From: Diphasiastrum complanatum
Lineage: Eukaryota; Streptophyta; Lycopodiopsida; Lycopodiales; Lycopodiaceae
DNA length: 64,000 nucleotides
Assembly: GCA_029204225.1 (NCBI GenBank)
Contig: CM055099.1
Location: forward strand, 56,234,386 to 56,298,385
Direction: 5' to 3'
Shown in pieces: positions 53,729-64,000 of this stretch (position 1 is the stretch's first letter; the number at the start of each line of letters is the position of its first letter). The notes beneath the pieces are model-generated. The model saw nothing but the letters and a program-made list of their open reading frames with translations. It had not been told where the DNA came from and made no database searches. Both the position numbers and the translations under genes were made by a program.

Positions 53729-55828
53729 GAATGTATCTAATGAAATTTTGAGAGAGATAGGATCTTGCACCACAACTAAAGATGCTTGGGATGCACTTAA
53801 ATCCATCTATAAAGCAAAGAATACTTCTAGAATACTCACTCTTAGAAATCAGATTTCCAAAGTTTTCAAAGAAGTGAGGCACTCAAACTATGTTCTGAGA
53901 GTAAAAGATCTTCAAAGGGAGCTCTCTTGTGTTGGTGTTACAATCAACCAAGATGAGCTAGTACAAGTCATTCTAAATGGCTTGAAAGATTACTATGATA
54001 ATCTTGTTCAATCTTTTGCCATTACAAGGAGTTGCCTAATTAGAAACTCTCCAAGGAATTCTCATTTCTGAAGAAGCTAGGCAAAGTTATAAACTTTCTA
54101 GGATGAACAAACTCAAGCATGGTGGAAGTGAAAAAGCCCTTTTTGTCAAGGACAAGCATAAAGGAAGGAGTAAGAACCAGTTTTCTCAAGCATCCAACAA
54201 AGACAAAGCCAAGGATCAAGACAAAGATGGTGAAGAGGATGATTCATCTCATCCTTCTACTTCAAAGGCCAAGAAGAAGAAAGTTAAGTGTTTCTTCTGT
54301 GGTAAGAAGGAGCACTATGCCTCTAATTGCTTCAAGAAGAAAAACCAACTCAAGCAAGCAAATCTCTCCAAAGAGATTAAAGAAGATTTTGCTGCAAGTG
54401 ATGGAGAAGGATGACTTATGGTGTGGAGTTTTTCCTCATCACCTTTCAAGAAAGATGGAGCATGGTACATAGATAGTGGAGCTTCTTCACATATGTGCTA
54501 TTCAAAGGAGTCTTTTGACTCAATTGTACCTTACAAAGGACTTAAGAGATCTATTTTCACTACAAATGATCATGAGTGCTCTATTGAAGGAATGACAACA
54601 TTCCATTGAAACTTGCTTCTTCTAAAGTTCTTTCACTTTGCAATGTTCTTTTCATTCCTATACTTGCAAAGAACTTGATTAGTGTTGGAAAGTTTCTTGA
54701 TAGTGGTTGTGATGTAAAGTTCAGTTCCAATACTTGCTTTATCAAGAAAAATGATGAGGTCCTAGCTAATGGATCTAGATATGGTGGAATTTTCAAGTTA
54801 AATCTTTATGAGAATGCAAACTTTTGTAAAGTTGCTCTTTTATCTAAGGAGGAGTTGTGGCATAGAAGGTTGGGACATCCTAACTTTAAGTCTATGTCTT
54901 CAATGGTCAAGAAAGAGAAGGCTATTGGCCTTCCAGAATCACTTTCCAAAGATTTCAAGCCTTGTGAGGCTTGTGCGATTGCAATAAAGCTTTTGTATGT
55001 CAATCCAAGTATGCTCTTTCAATGTTTAAAAAGTTCCATATGTTAGATTGTAACAGTATAGAAACTCCTATGGAGCAAATTGTAAAAGACTCTAACAAAG
55101 GTGATGAAAGAACCTTCGTGGACATCACTCTTTTTAGGAGTCTTATAGGCTCCCCAATTTGGCTCACAATAACTAGACCTGCCATAAGTTTTAGTGTTCA
55201 TAAATTGAGCCAAGCTTTGCAAAATCCTACTATACATCATTGGAAAATGGCCAAGAGAGTGCTTAGATACATATCTTCAACTTTTGATTATGGTTTGTTG
55301 TATAAAAGTGAAGATCTTTCTATACTTGGCTATTCTGACTCGGATTTTGCAAGTGATAGAGCAAATAAAAAAATCTACAAGTGCTTATGTCATATATCTT
55401 GGAAGAAACTTGATATCTTGGCTTTCCAAAAAGCAATATACTGTATCACTCTCATTTGGTGATGCTGAGTATAAGGCACTCACTACAACAACAAAGGAAG
55501 TGCTTTGGATCAAGAGGTTGCTAGTGGAGCTAAAGATAATCATGGAAGATGATCTACTTATGATCATGTGTGACAACATTTCAACCCAAGCCCTTGCCAA
55601 TAATCCGATATTTCATGCAAGGAGCAAATACATCAAAGTTGCCCATCACTTCGTGAGAGAGAAGCTCATTGGAGGGGAAATCTACTTGGAGCACATCGAC
55701 ACATCATCTTGTATTTCAAATTTGCTTACCAGACCTTTGAGCAAGAGTTCCTTCATCAAGCATAGCGCCAATCTTGGAGTAATACCAAGATCCATGTTCA
55801 AGTCAACATAGATTGTTTTTAGGAAGAG
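53729..55828 (+). pseudogene. copia B: gag, protease, then deletion to RT end and RNase H
   Basis: It enters in gag (NVSNEILREIGSC, TLRNQISK), with CCHC knuckle CFFCGKKEHYASNC (54292-54333), protease AWYIDSGASSHMCYS and the HHCC part of integrase (LWHRRLGHPN, CEACAI). At about 54985 it jumps to the end of RT (KAFVCQSKYALSMFKKFH), then RNase H (SDSDFAS, a frameshift, FGDAEYKAL, MCDNISTQALANNP, RSKYIKVAHHF) and the C-terminus LSKSSFIKH. The integrase core and the RT catalytic part are deleted. Same family as copia C and E. Confidence 0.85.
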
Positions 55829-56615
55829 TGTTTAAATTGAAAAATAATCCATCTTGACTTTAGGATTGCTACAAACTTTGTACTATGCAAGTATTTGTTT
55901 TATAATTGTAAATGTCAAATTTGGCCTAGATGAAACTCGAGCTATATGAGTTTCACATGTCTAGTTGGTTGAATACAACTTGCATATAGATTGTAAACTT
56001 AGAAATAGCAATAATATGCTTCTAGAGACTCATGGCATATCACATGCATTTATTGTAAGTGATCCATAGTGACATGCAAGGCATGCACAAAGTGAAATGG
56101 ACACATGCATGATGATTTGTACAATTCTAGTTAGAACTAGGACACTTGGTAAAAGTAGGTAGAGATACATGCATGAGATGTGACAAATGTCACATAGACT
56201 GTAGTTTTCACTTTAGATGTGATTGAAAGGTGGATGGATGTGGTTATACCTCACGCTACCTCAAACTCCATAAATATGTGTAGCTATTCTCATATTTTTT
56301 TATGAAGAACCAAAGCTTTGCAACTATTCCATGCCATTTTGGATCTACACCAATTTTGCTTGATATCTCTCATTTTCTCTCTCTAACTCTTGTTGAGGCT
56401 AATGCTCATACACTAATTTTGTACTTTTGCTCATTTATGATTCATTGCTATCATTCTCTAATTCTTAGCATGCTAGATTGTGGTTAAGCCATAAGTTCTG
56501 TACTAGATCTTGCTATTCAATCTAGAATCAGATTATTGTGCTAATCATAAAGCTTAATAAGATCTATCATACTTGTGTATCATTCCCACATGTGTGAATT
56601 CTGGAGATTTTGTCA
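55829..56615 (+). repeat. 3' LTR of copia B (787 bp)
   Basis: TGTTTAAATTG after ttttaggaagag, ending ATTTTGTCA where unknown-module sequence begins. The end is placed by comparison with copia C (49206). Contains ccataaatatg, a TATA-like string, near 56270. Confidence 0.75.
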
Positions 56616-57010
56616 GTTTGACCATATCTTGACAATTTGCACACATCAACATGAAAATGCTCAAACATGAGATAGTACAAGTAAAGTAAACTTGAAAAAC
56701 ACTTCCTTGCTGCATCTTTGACCTTATTTGAGTCTTCAATAAGCTGCAAAAATAAATCCATAACATCTTTGCCAATTACCTCTCGTTTGATGCTCTTGAC
56801 TAGCTCCAAATTGCCAACTCTCCTTTTGACTAATTAAAGCCCTTTGAGATCAACCTCTTGATCATCAACTTGACCATCAAAGTCATTGAACAAACCTTGC
56901 TTTCCAAATCCATTACTTGAATTTATAGCATGATAACATCCATCCACTTGCATAGCATCATCTACACAAGAAGATCTTCCAAAAGATGTTTGATTCTCCA
57001 TAAGAGCTTG
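56616..57010 (-). pseudogene. unknown-module fragment joined to copia A4 pol
   Basis: On the minus strand: SFGRSSCVDDAMQVDGCYHA, FGKQGLFNDFD, a stop, ELVKSIKREVIGKDVMDLFL, DSNKVKDAARKC and VCKLSRYGQT, parallel to the plus-strand copy at 52000-52380. It is entered directly from the copia pre-RT sequence DLEYQALMEN of A4, and cut by the LTR of copia B. Confidence 0.75.
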
Positions 57011-58550
57011 ATACTCAAGATCCATTGCTTGGATTCACTCCTCTTCTTTCCTTGCTTCATCTACACTTGTAAGTTCTTCAAAAGAGGTTAGGAAAGCAAC
57101 ATAATCTTCAAAAACTACTTGCTTACCCTTTTCATTATATGTGATACTTGAAGGTACTTGTCTTGAAGGTACTTGAAGGCACTTGCCTTCCCCTTGATGT
57201 TCTCCTTGGCCTTTGACTTGATGAAGGTCCATCATCATCACCATCCAAAGTAGGATCCTTTACATCAACATTAAGAATGTTAGATCCATCCACACCTTTA
57301 TCAATCATGCTTGAAGACACTTTTGGAATGTTCCCCTCATCAAAGATGACATCTCTACCAACAATCACTTTGTTAGTAGAAGGAATGTAAACCTTGTAGG
57401 CTTTACTCACCTCACTATATCCAACAAAAATACCTCTTCTTGAAGATGGATCCTCTTTGGTCCAATCATCAAGAGTAATGTTGACATAGCATGTGCATCC
57501 TAAGGTTCTTAGAAGGTTGACACTTGACCTCCTCATGAATAGCATCTCAAAAGGTGTCCTTCCATCCAAAATAGCACTCGGCCACCTATTGCACAAGAAA
57601 TTGGCACACAACAATGCTTGATCCCAAAATGGTTTGTCAAGATTAGCATTTAGCCTCATGGCTTTGGCACTTTCACATGAAGTCCTATTCTTCCTTTCAG
57701 CCACTCCATTTTGTTGTGGGTCCTTGATGTTGTATACTCCCTCTTGATCCAATGCTCATCACAAAAGGCCTTGAACTTGGTAGATATGTACTCACCACCA
57801 TTGTCACTCCTTAAGCACTTGATTCTTGTGAAAAATTGGTTCTCCCTTGCATTCTTGAACTTGATAAAGACATCATACACTTCATCCTTACTCTGGAGTA
57901 GATAGATCCAACAAAAACTACTAAAATCATCAATGAATGCTACATACATCTTAGCTCCACTATTTCTAGTTGTAGTAAATCCATGAATATCCGAATGTAC
58001 AAGTTGAAAAGGCTTTGTAGATCTAGATGTAGATCTAGTATAAGGTTGTCTATGTGACTTAGACAAAGCACAAGACTCACAACATGTTTGATGCCACTTA
58101 AGGAGCTTGGAAGACCTATCACGACCTTCTTTCTGTTACCTCCAATGACTTGAAGTTGAGGTGCCCCATCCTTTTATGCCAAACCTCTTGAATAGGTATT
58201 TGTTCTCTTGTAGCACATCCAACTTGGTTAGCAATAACACAAGCATCTAGTTTGAACAAATTCCCTTGTCTTTTACCTTTTCTAACCAAGACCTCCTTCC
58301 TTTTGATCATACAAGAATCTCCATCAAACTCCACCTTGAGGCCTTTACTTAGCATTTGACTCACACTAAGAAAATTCTTGGTAATAGATGGAATAAACAA
58401 AACATCCTTCAAATGATCATTCAAATGTTTGATGCCACTTAAGGAACTTGGAAGACCTATCACAACCTTCTTTCTGTTACCTCCAATGACTTCCCTTGTC
58501 TTTTACCTTTTCTAATCAAGACATCCTTTTAATCATACAAGAATCTCCAT
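57011..58550 (-). pseudogene. copia A4 pol remnant: protease end to pre-RT linker
   Basis: On the minus strand: linker (DVLFIPSITKNFLSVSQML, GKRQGNLFKLDACV), HHCC integrase part (VWHKRMGHLNFKSLEV), integrase core (VHSDIHGFTT, FIDDFSSFCW, RSDNGGEYIS), a frame slip near 57720, QQNGVAERKNRTS, SAILDGRTPFEM, DVIFDEGN and DLEYQALMEN. Closely related to A1 (3260-6397). Its upstream end is scrambled by short duplications (58085-58551), and there it meets copia E. RT is replaced by the unknown module. Confidence 0.8.
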
Positions 58551-59804
58551 CACATATTCATTTGGATCTAGTTTATAGATGCCTCCAAATCTAGATCCTA
58601 ATGCAAGTATCTCATCATTCTTCTTGATAGTGCAAGTATCAAAATTAAATTTCACATCGAGGCCATTATCAAGCAATTGGCCAACATTAATGAGATTCTT
58701 AGTAAGCTTAGGCACATAAAGAACTTTAGAAAGAGAAAGCACTTTAGAAGATGCAAGCTTTAAGTAAATGTTCCCTATGCCTTCAATAGGACATTCAAAG
58801 TCATTTGTAGTGTATATTGATTTCTTGGCTCCATCATAAGGTGCAATAGAAGAGAAAGAGTCCTTGGAGCTACACATATGTGAAGAAGCTCCACTATCAA
58901 TATACCATAAGCCATCCTTCTTGAAAGGAGAGGATGAGAAACTAGAGACCATAAGAGATCCCTCTCCATCATTTGCAATAGTGTCTTTCTTCTCATTGGT
59001 GATGTTGGCTTTCTTGAGTTGATTCTTCTTCTTGAAGCAAATGGTGGCATAATGGCCTTTCTTGCCACAATAAAAGCACTTGATTTTCTTCTTCTTAAGC
59101 TTGGATGATGAAGCATGAGAGGTATTCTCCTCCTCTCCATCTTGGTCTTTGGATTTGGCTTTGTCCTTGCTTGAGGATTGTTGATATTGGTTCTTGATCC
59201 TCCCTTTATGCTTGTCCTTGGAAAAGAGAGCTTTTCCGTCATTATGATTGAGAGAAATCTTGTCCATCCTCAAGAGCTTGTACTCTTGTCTTAATTCTTC
59301 ATATATAAGAACACTTTGGAGAGCCTCCAAGCTTGGTAGCTCCTCCTTAATGGCATAGGATTGGACAAGGTTATTTGATGGAATCACCAATGCAAGCAAG
59401 CTCTCTATGAATGTCCTTTACTCTCAAAACATAACTAGATGCACTCTCATCACTCTTTTGGCTACTTTGAAGTATTTGATTTCTAAGAGTGAGGAGCCTA
59501 GAGGTATTCTTAGCCTCATAGATAGTCTTGAGACAATACCAAGCTTCTTTGGCTATTGTGCAAGTACCTATCTCCCTCAATATCTCATTAGAGACATTCA
59601 TCTTAATGTAGTGGAGAGCCATCCTAGATCTCTTCTTGTATTTTTTAACCTCTTGAAGAACTTGTGGTTCTTCTTCAAGGCCAAGAACAATGTCCATCAC
59701 ATCTTGAAGGATCAAGATGGACTCAATCCTCATCTTCTAGATTGCATAGTTTGAAGTGGACAATCTCTCACTTGATTCCAACAAGCATGAACTCATTGAA
59801 GCCA
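58551..59804 (-). pseudogene. copia E gag-protease remnant
   Basis: The minus-strand ATG at 59804 is followed by gag with one nonsense codon in place of a tryptophan near 59740 and a frameshift near 59375. Then VQSYAIKEELPSLEALQ, a basic stretch, CCHC knuckle CFYCGKKGHYATIC, protease LWYIDSGASSHMCSS and the linker LTKNLINVGQLLDNG, to about 58551. Integrase onward is missing. Same family as B and C. Confidence 0.85.
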
Positions 59805-60521
59805 TCTAAGTTGAAGAGGACCAAAAAAATGAACAAAAAATATTGCTTCACACTCTCAATAGGATCCAATAATGATGATCTATCACCTCCTATGAAAGAT
59901 CTTGCAACTATATGTGAATTAATTCTCAATAGCTATTCAAATCTCTCTAAAACAAGATCTACTTCACATCAAACAATGAAGTATGGACAAATTTAGGATC
60001 ATTTACTCTTAGCACATGTGAAATACACTAAGTAACCAAATTTGACTCAAACTCAATGATATTGCATGAAACAAATTGGCTATGATCTCAAAACAATGTC
60101 TAGATCACTTATAAATGAGATTGGTAAGCATACAACTGTGAATAGAGATCAAACAAGCAATCTATTGATCAAACCAAAAGTGTCCACACAGGCCTAGGTG
60201 CCCTACCTAACCCTCTTCAAAAGCTTATAACTTTTGATTGGATCAACCAAATGTAATGAAATAACTTCAAAACAAGCTATCAAGCAAGATAAATGGATCA
60301 AGCATAAGAGAGAACTCTCAATCTGAAATTGGCTGTTCCTCACACGTGTCTGAGCACCTGATTCCATACAGTACTGGTTCAGACCCAATCAATGCCCTAT
60401 TGATCTCCTTTGATCCAAAAATGAACAAGATAGCTTGGAAAATGGATCTTGACTATTTCTAGCTCAAGATTGATGAAAAGTTTTCACTCAAATGGATGAA
60501 AATGCATAAGAACCTTAGGTA
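59805..60521 (-). other. untranslated leader of copia E
   Basis: About 720 bases between primer binding site and gag ATG. No ORF of note. Includes a cacacgtgtc string at 60341. Confidence 0.55.
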
Positions 60522-60534
60522 GGCACTGATACCA
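60522..60534 (-). other. primer binding site of copia E
   Basis: TGGTATCAGTGCC on the minus strand, next to the LTR; an initiator tRNA-Met type site whose tail differs from the TGGTATCAGAGC of the other copia elements here. Confidence 0.8.
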
Positions 60535-61267
60535 TGTCAATTTGACACGTGTGGAGTGCCCACTACATGTGGTTGTGATCTCCTAAGGTGTGTGGATGCA
60601 CTTAGATCGAGACTAGATTGAGATTCAAGATCTATCTTTGATTCTATGGCAAAAACACACTACTACATGCATTCAATCACTTCCACCTCTAATTCACACG
60701 TGTGAGAAGTGTTCCAAAAATAATCTAAGTAAAAACAAGTTGCTCTCCTCAAGTAGAGAGAGAAAATCAATGATAGCTCTCACATAGAGAGAGAAAGCTA
60801 GAAATCCAATAACACTCACAATCCACTCAATCCCCAAAATCAATTAGATCCAAATGAGAAATACAATGAGACTAATAGATCCATGAGCTACCACAATTCT
60901 CAATCATGATTGGACCACACTTTTGTCACCTCTTAATCCTATTGGACCATAGATCCATTCACCTCTGAATTCTATTGGACCATTTTCAAGCATATCTCAA
61001 ATTCTATTGGACCACTCATGGTTCCACCTCTAAATCCCATTGGACCTCTTAAACTTCATCAAACAAAAGCATTACACTTGTCTACACTCTAATTGGCACG
61101 AGTTTGGCCTCCTACTCTATTTTGGCTCAATAGTGGCATTACAAGTGGAAATGGATAATTTGCCATCTATGCCAAATTTGACCCTATCAACATCCTACAC
61201 CTAGATGCTTGATACAAAAAACATAAGACCCCTATATCTAACATAGATAATTTTTCAATTTTTCACA
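60535..61267 (-). repeat. 5' LTR of copia E (733 bp)
   Basis: Plus-strand TGTCAATTTGACACG to CAATTTTTCACA. Its minus-strand start (TGTGAAAAATTGAAAAATTATC) resembles the start of the B LTR. Carries CACACGTGTGA near 60695 and GACACGTGTGG near 60544. Confidence 0.8.
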
Positions 61268-61282
61268 TTAACATATCCTAGA

Positions 61283-62280
61283 GATCCACTCTGTGTGTGG
61301 CATTGGGCTATTTTTATTTGTGATGTGAAGAATATTGTCCAAATTGTGCCGAAGAAAGATTATACTCTTGTTATTGTTGATATTCTGTATGGTTATAGGC
61401 TAAGGGAATCATCTTATGATGAGTCTGCCTTTACATATCAATAAATTCTCCATGTGATAGAATCATTTAAGGAGATTGCCACTGCATCACTTTGGAGAAT
61501 TATTTTTTTCATTTCACTAATCAAGTTGCTGTTATAGTAAAGGCTTTGAAAGATGAAACACATGGATATGAATCCATGATTTTGGTATGAAATATTTCAT
61601 TTTGATTAATCTCTTTGATGTTAACAGTTTATTTTTTTTCAATTATTGATTTTAATTCTATTCTATTTTTATTTGACAAACACAAAACAAATGTCTACAA
61701 TGGGCACTTTTGAAATGATGTTAGTTGATTATTTCTCTCTACTCGACAAATGTCGAGTTGTACAACATTGTCGTTAGAAAAATGTCTTTAATATTTTATC
61801 ATTCTCAATTTGGACCAGAAAGCTTCAGTTTACAAACGTCTCTTGAGATGTGGTTAATCCATATCAAAAACCACAAAGATTAATAAATGAATTGATTGAT
61901 TTATTTTCTTACAAAAATGACTAGATTTTAGATCTTTGTTATGGAACTAGCACCACCATAGTGTGTGCATTGACAAAAGAACAAAATTATATTGTTGTTA
62001 AAAAAGATTTCATTCAATTTGCATTTATTTTAGAGAGTAGTGACTATAGAGAATCTGCCTAATGTTGACGATAAAGTAGGTGCGTCATTTACACAAGATA
62101 GTGAGAAAGTACAAGTGGCCTCATCAGAGCCACAACGTCCTCTAAAGGACAAACCTATAAATTTTGCTGGTCTCCAAGATGAATATATTGATAGTGGTGA
62201 TGTTGATGACAGTGACCACGATGGTGATGGTCAGCCTCTACTAATTCATAATGACCAAAAAAAACATTTGGATGTATAAA
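61283..62280 (+). pseudogene. degenerate sequence resembling a beta-class N4/N6 amino-methyltransferase
   Basis: First part (61283-61590): DYTLVIVDILYGYRLRESSY, like the DPPYG motif IV region, then FTYQ, a stop, ILHVIESFKEI, and after a one-base shift FHFTNQVAVIVKALKDETHG. About 270 AT-rich bases follow that could be an intron or decay. Second part (about 61855-62030): NPYQKPQRLINELIDLFSYK, a stop, ILDLCYGTSTTIVCAL and NYIVV.KDF, like the KP element and motif I (LDPFxGxGTT) that follow in that order in beta-class enzymes. The tail (62040-62279) is acidic and open. Motif order supports the family, but several residues are changed and stops are present. Assignment is by eye; origin (mobile element, organelle or microbial transfer, host family) unknown. 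Confidence 0.45.
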
Positions 62281-63440
62281 CACGATTGAGAATAGAGAAA
62301 TTACTATTTTGTATCACTTGTGGGATGTTTAGAATGTCAATTGTCTGTCTATTGAACATATTTATTGTATGATAAAAAAATTTATTCTCTCAATAATATT
62401 TAATATCACATGTATTTGATTTTTTATAGTTAATAAAATAATTGCAATTATATATAGTGCCTGAAATGATAAATATATAATCTTTTAGTATTGTATTCAA
62501 ATGTGCATTAAATTTTATAAAACTAACAAGTTTTAATTTTAAATAATTCTAAAAGTGTACATATATGTTTCTTGGAGATATTATTTTTTATCACTATATG
62601 TTATTATAATTATGAAAACTCAATCACAATAAATTAGAGTTTTATTTTTTTTATTTTTTAGGAATAAAATTATTAATATAAACAAAAATGTTTATTAAAT
62701 TACACCAATTATATTTAGATTTTAATAAACTCGTTTTAATATAGTTTTATCATGTTACAAATTATAATGAATGTATTTTTAAATTTTTTATCATTATTGT
62801 AAAAGGGTGTCACACATATTCTTTCATTTTGTCTTCACATTACAGTGTTAATATCATCCAAATGAAAGATAGTTTATAAGTTAAAAAATTTAATATTAGA
62901 TAACATAGAAAAAGGATAAAATATATCATACAATTCAATATTCAATGTAAAGAAAATTAATTAGACATCTCATTGTTTTAAACTGTGGGTATTGTTCATG
63001 TAAAGGTTTCAAATTTTAATGAATTTTCAATTGATTTTATTTTTTAATGTCATTTCAAAATATAATAAAAATTTTAGTTTTCTTTTATTAGATTCTAAAA
63101 AATGTATAACACAAAATCTTTTGAAACGAAAAGGTCTTACAATTTTTTGGTAATTCATATTTCTTAAAATTTTTAGTTATAATTTTTTTAGTTTTAAAAT
63201 TTTATTTTATTATTTTAAATTTTTTAATCTTTTATCTTTTCAAATTATTTGAATTTTTGAAATTTTTAAATATTTACATTTTACAACTTTTTAATATTTT
63301 GATTTTTTTAATATTTTAAATTTTCAATTTTAATTTTTTTTTTTTTTTGCTATTTAGAATTTTAATGTTTTTTTTTTAATTTTTTTATTTTTCCTTCTTT
63401 TATTTTTCTTTTAGTTTTTAAAGTTTTTTTGAATTTGTTA
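62281..63440. other. very AT-rich non-coding stretch
   Basis: Over 1.1 kb dominated by A and T with long T runs (for example 63300-63420). No ORF or repeat structure that I can support. Confidence 0.6.
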
Positions 63441-63523
63441 CTTTTGTCGATAAAACATAGCTATGTTCAACATTTCCATGCTAAGCACTGAAATATTGAA
63501 CATAGCTACATTTTGTCAACAAG
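63441..63523. repeat. imperfect inverted repeat (hairpin)
   Basis: Arms 63441-63476 and 63490-63523 are complementary with few mismatches (core acatagctatgttcaa / ttgaacatagcta), with a loop of about 13 bases. Could be a MITE end or a remnant of a foldback element. Confidence 0.6.
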
Positions 63524-63579
63524 AGCAACAAATGCCCAAAGAGACAACATAGGTCTTAGAATGGGCCTTTGTTACTCTT

Positions 63580-64000
63580 GTTTCCGTCGACTTGCCTCGT
63601 GGCGAGGCCAACTGATCCTTATCAACTGATAGGACCCACAGTACAGTAACACAATGATTCTACTTTAATTTAGACTCTCTCCCTTTCAAGTCTAGATAAC
63701 ATCTGGCTTCTCCTAGGTCTGCTATCTCGAAATTTTTTGAGATCTCATTCTTCACTCCTGCAATCAGCCTTCACTTCTGCACAATATCAATGTGTCGTCT
63801 ACATACACAGCAACAATGATGATCTCCCCATCTGTGATTCTCACATAAACATTGGAATTAGCTATCAATGGCTTGAATCCTAAGGATCTTAGGATTTGAT
63901 CTTTCTTCTTTATACCATTGTTGTGTTGATTGCTTCAGACCATAGATACTCTTGTGCATTCGGCATGCATAGGTAGGAAGTGATTTGAAGGTATAACCTA
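63580..64000 (-). pseudogene. copia RT fragment at the window end
   Basis: On the minus strand from 64000: CRMHKSIYGLKQS, then after frame changes IIIVAVYVDDTLIL (catalytic YVDD) and NFEIADLGEARCYL. Several stops. It continues beyond the window. Confidence 0.7.

Noticed and set aside
62040-62279. Acidic 79-codon ORF as a separate small gene
   Set aside because: It continues the reading of the methyltransferase-like remnant and has no start context or relatives I can see; kept only as part of that remnant.

Overview
The window looks like nuclear DNA from a land plant with a large, repeat-rich genome. No bacterial gene organisation, rRNA, tRNA gene, CRISPR array or intact ordinary host gene is visible. 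Almost all of the 64 kb is LTR retrotransposon DNA (Ty1/copia and Ty3/gypsy), heavily nested and mostly broken. A gymnosperm or other giant-genome plant is my guess from this texture alone; I cannot name a species.

Layout. 1-3259: 3' part of a plus-strand non-autonomous copia element. It keeps gag, polypurine tract and LTR, but pol is replaced by about 760 open codons I do not recognise. 3260-7646: minus-strand copia element (A1) into which the first is inserted. 7647-9453 and 15855 to about 19680: a decayed plus-strand gypsy element (gypsy-1) that hosts A1, a 370-bp foldback element (8115-8484) and the one apparently intact element of the window, a minus-strand copia at 9454-15854 (two 655-bp LTRs, 5-bp target duplication, one 1307-codon gag-pol frame). 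19640-23520: degenerate plus-strand copia (F). 23550-24520: gypsy gag remnant. 25522-36779: minus-strand gypsy (gypsy-2) with both LTRs, an extra coiled-coil ORF after pol and an inverted gag-end/protease segment. 36990-40023: copia scraps around a GC-rich minisatellite. 40024-46950: mosaic of a gypsy LTR, copia fragments, an unknown-module fragment, copia D and a 1165-bp solo LTR with target duplication. 47050-49206: copia C. 49759-53728: two copies of the unknown module head to head, with LTRs pointing outward. 53729-56615: copia B. 56616-58550: another module fragment and copia A4. 58551-61267: copia E gag-protease with its 5' LTR. 61283-62280: degenerate sequence resembling a beta-class amino-methyltransferase. 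62281-63440: very AT-rich DNA, then a hairpin and a minus-strand copia RT fragment at the end.

How the parts relate. The intact element at 9454-15854 could supply protease, integrase and reverse transcriptase. The element at 1-3259 has near-identical LTR ends, polypurine tract and gag zinc knuckle, so it is a candidate to be mobilised in trans. The unknown pol-replacing module recurs in five places in different degrees of decay, which makes it a repeat family in its own right and the best candidate here for something undescribed.
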